64,000 bases of DNA. It comes from Dipteris shenzhenensis (lineage: Eukaryota; Polypodiophyta; Polypodiopsida; Gleicheniales). A program made the position numbers and the translations under genes. Below the pieces are notes generated by a model. The model did not search any database, was not told the DNA's origin, and saw nothing but the letters and a program-made list of their open reading frames with translations. Below, in pieces: positions 57,111 to 64,000 of the stretch (position 1 is its first letter; each line of letters opens with the position of its first letter). The stretch is from NCBI GenBank assembly GCA_047967505.1, contig CM106539.1, one strand, 5' to 3'.

Positions 57111-58573
57111 TTTTTTTTGGTAATATCCAGTGCAGTATATTTATATGCTCATAAATTTACATGATGGGAGGTCTCCGAAATGGAGAGTATCCCAAAGATC
57201 AGAAACATAAAAAGAAAAGCTCTATGCAAGAAGCATCCATATCACCCTCATGGTAGGCATCATATAAGGATTGCTGCAATGAGGCTCGGAAAGATTCATA
57301 TGACTTGGGAATCTGCCGACCCAAGTATGCCAAATTATGCTCACTCCACATTGTCCAAAGAGCCCAATATCTCACCAGCAGAGGGTTGCAATTGCCAATC
57401 CGTAAGCCTGTCTGTGTCAGCCACAGGAGGAACATGTAGAAAAGGATGTAATAAATCAGCAATTTTCTTCCATATAGACCTATGATGCATTCCCAATGCA
57501 TAGGAAGCAGTGGCCTGAGGAAAAGATAGATCATCTACCACATCATGTATGTATAATTCCCAATTCCATGAGATTGAATGCCCGAACAGGTTCCTGTAAA
57601 GCGAGTGGAATGTCAAAGATGGCACTCCAATGAATACTTTCTTTCCTCATTGAGTTTGTCCCTGAGCAATTATTAGGAGCCCATTTGACCTTAGAAAGTA
57701 CTTGTTTCCAGTCAAGTATCAGAGCAGTGGAGAAAGGACAGTCAGGTATCTTCCCTACAAATCTCCCAATGACAACCTCCCAATGATCAGTAATCCAATG
57801 ACCATAAGCACAAGTCCTCATGTTGACACACATGGATGCTAGCATACAAGTCCATGGCTATTGTTGGCGGAAAAAAGTATGCAGCATAATCGCCTTCCTT
57901 GCAAGTACATGATATCTTATATTGAGGACATTAAGTCCACCATGCATCCTAGGAGAGCACACCATTTCCATCTTCATCAGTCTCAATGCTTTCACAGCAG
58001 TTTTTGTCCTCCATAACATCTCCATAGCTTGAGACATAAAGGCTGAAATATCCTTGGAGGACCAATGCAGCAAAGGCAAATAGAAGTGGACATAGGACAT
58101 TACAATGGACTGTACTATTCTGAGCTTGACATGAAGAGGCCAAGTAGAAATCTTCCAGTATTCCAGTTTATGTTGAAGTCTTTGGAAGATCCATTTTAGC
58201 TGCCGCTTCTTGGTGATATGCCATCCTATGGGATATCCCAAACGCCTGACTACATCTTTGGGATGCACCACCTGACCTGGCCAAAGAATAGAATGCTAGT
58301 CACATTGTTTCAGGGGAAGTAATTTAGATTTGTCAAAATTGACATGCAATCCCACTGCCAAACCATACAATGAAAGAGTAGTCATAAGCTCGTGAACTTC
58401 TCGGGGAGAATTCTGTGGCATAAAGAAGGAATCATCAGCATATGCTTGTGCCAAAAAAGATGCAGCCCCAAGGATTTTAAGACCAGTCATCTGTCCTGTG
58501 TTTGTAAGATGATCAAGATACATTAAAAGGGGATGGGTCGCAATGGCATAGAAGAGAGCACTAAGAACTGCTA
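57111..58573 (-). mobile_element. 5'-truncated LINE insertion with poly(A) and 13-bp target-site duplication
   Basis: The minus-strand insertion is bounded by the direct repeat CATTTGCACATAC at 57098-57110 and 58574-58586. Its 3' end is the poly(A) seen as TTTTTTTT at 57111-57118. This is the signature of target-primed reverse transcription. The inside encodes the second half of a plant L1-like ORF2. Confidence 0.85.
57170..58560 (-). pseudogene. L1-like LINE ORF2, reverse transcriptase C-terminal half and zinc-binding tail
   Basis: 58523-58296 reads LTNTGQMTGLKI, then FLAQAYADDSFF, keeping the YADD catalytic box, and LSLYGLAVGLHVNFDKSKLL. 58271-57858 continues RRLGYPIGWHITKKRQLKWI, QHKLEYWKISTWPLHVKLRI and LRLMKMEMVCSPRMHGGLNV, the thumb region. 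57845-57200 holds the zinc-binding RVT tail. The frame is broken at about 58290, 57850 and 57540. The first half of the enzyme is absent because the insertion is 5'-truncated. Confidence 0.85.
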
Positions 58574-59635
58574 CATTTGCACATACACTTGTCCAAGCTT
58601 GGAAGAACTGCTACATTGCTTCGTTTCTTCTTCCCATTTATAATTCCAAACTCCTGGCGTAAAGAATAAAAATGTGCAAATGGTTCAAGACTCAAGGACG
58701 AGAAATTTGCATTTTAAATTCTATAGTCGATTCACAAATTGCAGATTGCAAAACAGAAATTGAAACCATTAGGTTGGAAGTTGAAACTGGGTGCCTAGAC
58801 CCTGAGTCTAGATTTATGCTTGCAATCATTGGAGTAGATTCAAGAGCTTGTCTCCTCAAATCCTTAGAGCTGAAAGGTTCATGTTTTGACAAGTATAGTG
58901 TATGCTCACAAATTAGAACCGAAAAGAGCTAGATTTAAAACGGACCAAATAAAATTTCTTGGCAAAGTGCCGTTTTCAGCCAAAAAGAGCAAATGTAGTT
59001 TTGCATTAAAACTATTTCAGGAAGAAAAGAGGCATGAAGTAGAACATGCCACATAACATATAATAAGTCTGTACACATTGTGCGGCAAAAACAATATGCC
59101 ATATTGTTTGTCATACGATGTTTACAGGTTGACCATGTGCCGTACAACTTGTTCTAGATTGTTTGCATTAGGCCTATGCAAGTCAATAGGGAGACGAAAA
59201 GCATGTTTTTCTACTCTATGTGGAGTGGGCAACCTAACATGTTTCAATGACCATGAAGAGCTAGGGTGGACTAATGTGGGTAGCGATAAACTCTAATGGA
59301 TTTGCATATGTTGCTTTATATTGCACATGGTAGGTTGCTCAAAAGGTCAAGTGCTGAATAGAAAATGTGAAATGATAAAGAAAAGAAAGGCTGCTATTCC
59401 TTCTTCTTTTTCTTGAGCCCACATGTGAGGTATGTTTGGCCTATACCATATGCGTGTTACAACCTTTCCAAACATACACGTATGACTGGATCTATGCTTT
59501 GAAGCATTGTACAGAGAGGCCTCTAGAAATATAGCTCTGTTCTCCACTAGCTCATTGTCAAGACGATCCTTGGCATTCTTGATGGGGAGACGAGGTGCAA
59601 TAGTTCGTATCTGTGGTTAGATGAAGTGGCTCATC

Positions 59636-59943
59636 ACCTTGAATAGAAAGAGAGAAAGAAAGGGGCAAGTGGGCAGCCTTTGCAAACTGATGTTGGAATT
59701 TGAAATCCATCTACTCTATCACCTTTAGAGAACTTAGCTCTGAGCTGAGTGGTGAAGTGAGGAAATTTCTTAGATGCATTTCTCAGAGAAGTCCATATGT
59801 CTGAGAGCTCCCTCCAAGAAACTCTAGTCCACCTTTTCATAGGCCTTTTAAAGTCGAGGGAAAGAATGGACAAGGGTTGATGACTCTCATTAGCCCATTC
59901 AACTGCTTGCCAGAATGAGAAGATATTATCAAAGATGCTTTTG
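59636..59943 (-). pseudogene. L1-like LINE reverse transcriptase, N-terminal fragment
   Basis: The frame 59873-59634 reads LSILSLDFKRPMKRWTRVSW, where family members have SLDFEKAYDRV, so the catalytic Asp context is partly kept. It then reads FHFTTQLRAKFSKGDRVDGF-like sequence and SVCKGCPLAPFF (VRQGCPLAPLLF in the family). The fragment is truncated at 59943 by the LTR element starting at 59944. It may be a separate LINE copy from the one at 57111-58573, since that one has its own target-site duplications. Confidence 0.75.
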
Positions 59944-60864
59944 TGTCACATGCACCAGGGTCAGGCGTGACAACTGGTTGTTTAGCTTGCTTGAAATGGC
60001 CCAAAAGGGTCTGGTTTTATAGGCAAGGGCCAGCAGCCTGGTCTACTAAAACCGACCAGCAGTCGGCTGTGCTGGCCCAAGGAGGAAGAGATGTCGCATG
60101 ATGATGGTAGCACTTAGTACGCCAGGAGAATGCTCTGAGTCTGGATGGTGTTCTTTGACAGGCCTAGGACCGTAATGTCAGATGAAATATTCAAAATATC
60201 TACATATATCTATATGTCTGTATATATCCAATATTAAAGATATTTCCAAAGTGATTGAAATGATGTTGTACAAAGCTCCAAAGTGATTGAAGTGATCCAA
60301 TATTAGAAATATTTCCAAATGATTGAAGCGATGTTGTAGAAAGATCGCTGAAAGTTGCATGCTCTTCAATACAAACCAATGAAGGATTAACGAAGGAACA
60401 GAGATGGAAAGCCATGGCAGCAACGACATTTCTTCAGCCTATTGTCCTGCAGAAGATGAAGCCATTTTGCATTGGGTTCCTCGGCAACCCGAGATTGTCG
60501 TACCTGACATTGATCGATTGGAGGAGGAACTTAGTGTTCCACAACATTGACCCGAGATTGTCATTCGGAAGATGGATCGATTGCAGGAGGAACAGTGGGA
60601 AGGCCTTCAATATTATAAGGACCCATAGTTTGCGAAGTACGTTGCATATGTGCGAGGTTTGGGTGTCCTATTTCCGTAGCATAGTTCCATCTCTCACATA
60701 TCGAAGTTAGGGGAGTGGTCTCAGCACAGTTTTGTATGCCGATTTGGCAACCATGTATAAATAAAGCATTGTACTATAGGTAGGTAAATCTCGTGTGTCT
60801 CTCATGCTTGAGTTAGCCTTGTATATTCATCTATTTTTCGTACAGCAAGTCTCCGCATGTTACA
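59944..60864 (+). repeat. 5' LTR of the right-end LTR element, 921 bp
   Basis: Starts TGTCACATGCACCAGGGTCA and ends GCATGTTACA, followed by the primer site. The first 140 bases match the 3' LTR at 63752 well. From about 60086 to 60640 the two differ, and they rejoin at CATATGTGCGAGGTT (about 60647-60661 and the window end). Confidence 0.8.
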
Positions 60865-60865
60865 T

Positions 60866-60877
60866 TGGTATCAAAGT
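60866..60877 (+). other. Primer-binding site, TGGTATCAAAGT
   Basis: Near match to the initiator-Met tRNA complement TGGTATCAGAGC; the G to A change and final base suggest decay. Confidence 0.7.
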
Positions 60878-61174
60878 CGTATGGTTCCTTCTGGCTTGAG
60901 TTAGATTGGAGGGAGGGCTGGCAACAAAGCTTAGTTATGGAGACTGAGTTAGAAGAGGAGGGAGCATGCTTGGGATATTATTTAATTTTGTATTTTGTCC
61001 CTACCCTAGTGGTAGTACCATACTCCATTAGCCTCTCCCTCTCAAACTTCATCGCGCATCGGGCCGGCTCCCGTCTTCACCCGTATGTCTATACGCCTTG
61101 CAGGGCAAGGTTAGGGGGGATTTTGCAATTCCTCTGGCAGTCATTATTGCAGTAGTTGATGGGTCTTCCAACCT

Positions 61175-61426
61175 TTTATCATGGATCCATCCAGTAGAGC
61201 AGCTCTTAGGCAAGCGTTCAGGGAGCAGGATCATCTCCTTGAGCAGAATATGCTATTTTTTGGGCAGTCCGAGCAAGACAAGAAGACAAAGGAGGATGCA
61301 ACGACATTGGACCGTTTTCGGCTCTGTTGGAACATGAAATCCTTGAGGCGGCCATCCAGACATCGTGCCGACTTGGGAGCATATGAGGTCCAATGTAGGC
61401 GAGACCGAGAGCAGATGCTTGTATAG
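61175..61426 (+). pseudogene. Gag-like frame of the right-end LTR element
   Basis: An 81-codon frame from 61181 reads MDPSSRAALRQAFREQDHLL, then EQDKKTKEDATTLDRFRL, a charged helical start similar in style to gypsy gag leaders. No capsid core or zinc knuckle follows. The stretch to 63480 is Ser/Pro-rich in every frame with many stops. Identification is tentative. Confidence 0.35.
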
Positions 61427-61429
61427 CAC

Positions 61430-63510
61430 CAGCAGTTTCTTATAGTCTGCTCACAGTTACTCTTCTCATCCGCAGTACCCACAGACCGTGCATCAGCAGG
61501 AAGTCCTTTATCTGCACTGGAGTCTTCCATCTCCAAGCATAGTTTAGTGGACTATTGTGCAGCACCTCGGACAATAGATTAGTTAGTTCATGCAGTTACG
61601 TCGGATGGGTCTTTTACTTGTCCAACAGCTTTATCATGTCCAGTTAGCTCCTCTGGGTCTTCACACCGGGAACTCAATCACCCGGATCAGCTTTAGCAGG
61701 GGAACATATGGTTTTCACAGCTATGAGGGATGGGTCTTCCATCCTTAGAGATATCTCAGACCCATCAACATTTACCATAGATGCGCCTCTTGGGTCCATT
61801 GCCCAAAGGAGTTGTCTATCCCCCACAATTAGTTCTCTTAGGGATTCCACCCAAGGGGACACCCCAGATGCAACAGATATGTGTGATGGGTCTTCCACCC
61901 ATCAGACCTCTTTATCAGCTCCAATCAGTCTTTTGTCCTTGCAGCTCAGTTGGCCACATCAGTTTTAGTCGGCATGACTCATGTTTCACCTTCTCATTAG
62001 GAGTGTTTAGGACTAGGGGGCTTAGTTTCCAGTTCCACTGGCCGTGATGCTCAACAGGAGAGGGCGTCTCAAGAGTTTGCCAGACCAGTGTCAGGCCTCG
62101 CAGGAGGGAATATCCTCATAAGTGGAGTCGTAGGTATAGCTATCACCAGTACGGAGGTTGATGATTCCTCGGCAGTTCGTGAGGATAGTCACGTAGTTTC
62201 CTCCGTAGCTCCCCTTCCTCAGCACTTAGGGAGTAGCAGTTGCAGTACCAGTCAGCAGAGAGGTTGACGAGGCCTTCCCATAATTGTGTCATGCACTCTC
62301 GGAGGTTAGTCATACAGTGTCATCTCTATCAGATCGCAAGCCATCAGCAGTAGCAGTGACCAATGTCTACACTGGGAGTTCCCTTGGTGATGATAGCAGT
62401 TCGATCGATAAAGCAGGGTTGTGTTCAATAGCCTTAGTACTTCCTTAGTACCTTAGGGGGACATGCTTAGTCCCAGTATCCCATCAAAGAAGCTATGCCA
62501 GCCATCTCTCAGTTCTTTCAAGAGGCATACCAGTCATTCATGGTAGACGAGGTGTTTTGAATATCTCACAGTTCTTTCAAGTGGCATCCCATTTAGTTGA
62601 GTCATTAGAGGTGTGCCCAGCAGCTCCTCGTTCCTTCGGAGAGCCTCCAATACAGTCTCCTCCTTGGAGGGGTGCTCTGCTGCCAGTCGTTGCCTAGCTT
62701 CTTGGAGAGACAGCCACAGTTCCATCTCTCGTAGAGTTTCGTGGAGAGACAGCTACAGTTTCCACAGCTCCCGGCATCACGCAAGTTCTTGGGGAGACAT
62801 TTCCATCCACATTTCTAGATTCCAGGAGGGTGGCAGAGTTTTAACCCTCAGCAGTTATCACTCCAGTAGAGGAGGCAGGTTCATTCCAGCTTTCCCTCAC
62901 TACATTCACGTAGACAGCAGCTCCACACCTTCTAGGAATGCATGTGAGTATTATGGAGTTCCGAGGTTTTCAGTTTTGGTTGCCTAGCGTCAATGGCTTT
63001 CTCATCACCCTAGCAGTTCCTAGAGTAGCACTAGCATTTCTATGTCGGTGTATGTTCCGCAGTGGGGAGAATGCATGCCAATAGTTGGTAGCCAGTTTTC
63101 ATGCCATTGGACTTCCAGAGCACAGTGCCTCCACATCAGCAGCCCAATCAGTCCTCAACAGGTCACGAGGACAGCAAGCAGTTCCTATGTCCAAGAGCTT
63201 ATCAGATTGCCATACCACCCAAGGATCAGGAGTTCGCAGTAGTAGCATGGTGGGATGACTGGCCTTAGTAGTTCAGCTTCCAGTCTTCACGATAGTACTG
63301 TTCTCAGGAGTTTTGATTGAGTCGCCGTGTTATCATAACACAACATTGGTTCCTCAGCCCTTTGGAGCGGCACCAGATTAGTCCCAATGCTAGACTGTTA
63401 TTCCTCAGTGTTTTGGGAGGACAGTCAAGTTTTGAGCAGCAGTTGGTGGTCAGCATGATCACATTTGCTTTGTAGATTAACTCAATCCCTCAGCAGCTAT
63501 CATCATCCAG
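61430..63510. other. Internal non-coding DNA of the LTR element
   Basis: Many recurrences of short phrases such as GGGTCTTCCA(A/T)CC, CAGCAGTT and TCAGTT, but no coding domain. GATGGGTCTTCCA-like phrases recur near 61160, 61606, 61730 and 61887. Confidence 0.45.
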
Positions 63511-63528
63511 AATTTAAGCAGGAGGGAA

Positions 63529-63751
63529 TGTCACATGCACCCCTACACTAGGGAGCATGGTGACACACAGTCTGACCCATTTGTCGTACACTGTGACCCC
63601 ATTGTGAGCCCTAGTCTAGGGACGAGAGTCAAGCACGAGTTATGGGGTCCGTTCCCAATTCCCAAAGTCACAAGCCACGGCAGAGCAGTTCGGGTCTCGA
63701 GGGCAAAGTGTTGCGAGGTATCCACCTAGCAACTAGTTTAGAAGAGGGGAA
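63529..63751. repeat. LTR-start-like segment between two polypurine tracts
   Basis: Purine tract AAGCAGGAGGGAA (63516-63528) is followed by TGTCACATGCACCCCTACAC, resembling the LTR start at 47550. It runs only 223 bp before the second polypurine tract and the true 3' LTR start at 63752. The segment matches 47550-47670 in parts (GTGACACAC, GTCGTA, TGTGACCCC). Confidence 0.65.
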
Positions 63752-64000
63752 TGTCACATGCACCAAGGTGGCAGTGACAACTGGCTGTCTAGCCTGCCTG
63801 AAATGGCCCAAAAGGGCCTAGTTTTATAGGCAAGGGCCAGCAGCCTGGTTGGCCAAAACCGACCAGAGTCGGTTGTGTTGGCCCAAGGTTGGCTGGTTCC
63901 CAGCCCTATATAAGGGGCCTTCAGCCCCCCCTTTGACTGACTCAGCCTTCCTCAGTTTAGGACTGATCTCCCAGCCTCCAGCCAACATATGTGCGAGGTT
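63752..64000 (+). repeat. 3' LTR, partial (window edge)
   Basis: Begins TGTCACATGCACCAAGGTGG. It contains a clear TATA box (TATATAAG at 63908-63915), which would drive retrotransposon transcription. It ends at the window edge at CATATGTGCGAGGTT. Confidence 0.8.

Larger units (their letters stand above)
59944..64000 (+). mobile_element. LTR retrotransposon without recognisable pol, cut by window edge
   Basis: 5' LTR 59944-60864, primer site from 60866, internal DNA 60866-63750, polypurine tract GAAGAGGGGAA at 63741-63751, 3' LTR from 63752 past the window end. Internal DNA holds only a weak gag-like frame near 61180-61430. No protease, reverse transcriptase or integrase motif was found. This suggests a large non-autonomous derivative relying on a related gypsy family, since it shares LTR ends with 47550-48591. 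Confidence 0.7.

Noticed and set aside
60414-60710. 98-codon frame starting MAATTFLQP as a transit-peptide exon
   Set aside because: It lies inside the LTR of a retrotransposon and has no continuation.

Overview
This window is nuclear DNA from a land plant. Two plant-type genes with GT/AG introns sit in a very large load of decayed plant transposons, microsatellites and satellite-like DNA. The host genes are (1) an apparently complete four-C2-domain MCTP of the QUIRKY type (two exons, 13432-17611, + strand, predicted 1085 aa) and (2) the first two exons of a plastid-type member of the PEP mutase / isocitrate lyase superfamily (41817-42192 and 54674-54885, + strand). The second gene has a first intron of 12,481 bp packed with retroelement debris, and it runs off the right edge. 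The transposon-filled giant intron, the interrupted QUIRKY-like gene and the transposon density suggest a large genome, perhaps a gymnosperm, fern or lycophyte. The sequence alone does not settle the lineage.

Layout. 1-11 kb: decayed minus-strand coding debris (an unrecognised protein at 1.1-2.0 kb, a tandemly duplicated coiled-coil region at 4.1-5.6 kb, a Ty3/gypsy integrase C-terminus at 6.6-7.0 kb) and microsatellites. 10.9-12.5 kb: an AT-rich repeat family, one unit of which appears to carry a GC-richer coding fragment. 12.6-17.9 kb: the MCTP gene, whose intron holds a second copy of the end of exon 1. 17.9-22.1 kb: long polypurine and polypyrimidine tracts. 22.25-26.1 kb: a composite element with long inverted terminal arms, enclosing degenerate telomere-like repeats and about 15 units of a roughly 180-bp satellite. 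27.5-28.1 kb: a LINE ORF1-like zinc-knuckle fragment. 30.15-35.1 kb: a decayed Helitron of the Helentron type (DUF6570-like segment, Rep/helicase linker, PIF1-type helicase, C-terminal endonuclease). 35.1-40.4 kb: a Ty1/copia element with a 150-bp 3' LTR, itself broken by a minus-strand LTR element and flanked on both sides by copies of the Helitron endonuclease region. 41.0-41.2 kb: a gypsy chromodomain remnant just upstream of the second host gene.

The intron of the second gene (42.2-54.7 kb) contains an inverted partial copy of the Helitron, a copia gag, a copia-type minus LTR, a gypsy 5' LTR with gag, and a minus-strand copia/gypsy chimera with a tandem duplication. 55.7-64 kb, probably in intron 2, holds dispersed repeats, a 5'-truncated LINE with clear 13-bp target-site duplications, another LINE fragment, and an LTR element without recognisable pol whose 3' LTR is cut by the window edge.

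The two host genes are not functionally linked in any way the sequence shows. The MCTP would act as an endoplasmic reticulum-plasma membrane tether and cargo factor at plasmodesmata. The other gene would encode a plastid C-C or P-C lyase. The most unusual items are the inverted-arm telomere-like/satellite element, the duplicated exon end with its own splice donor in the MCTP intron, and the Helitron endonuclease duplication that brackets the copia element.
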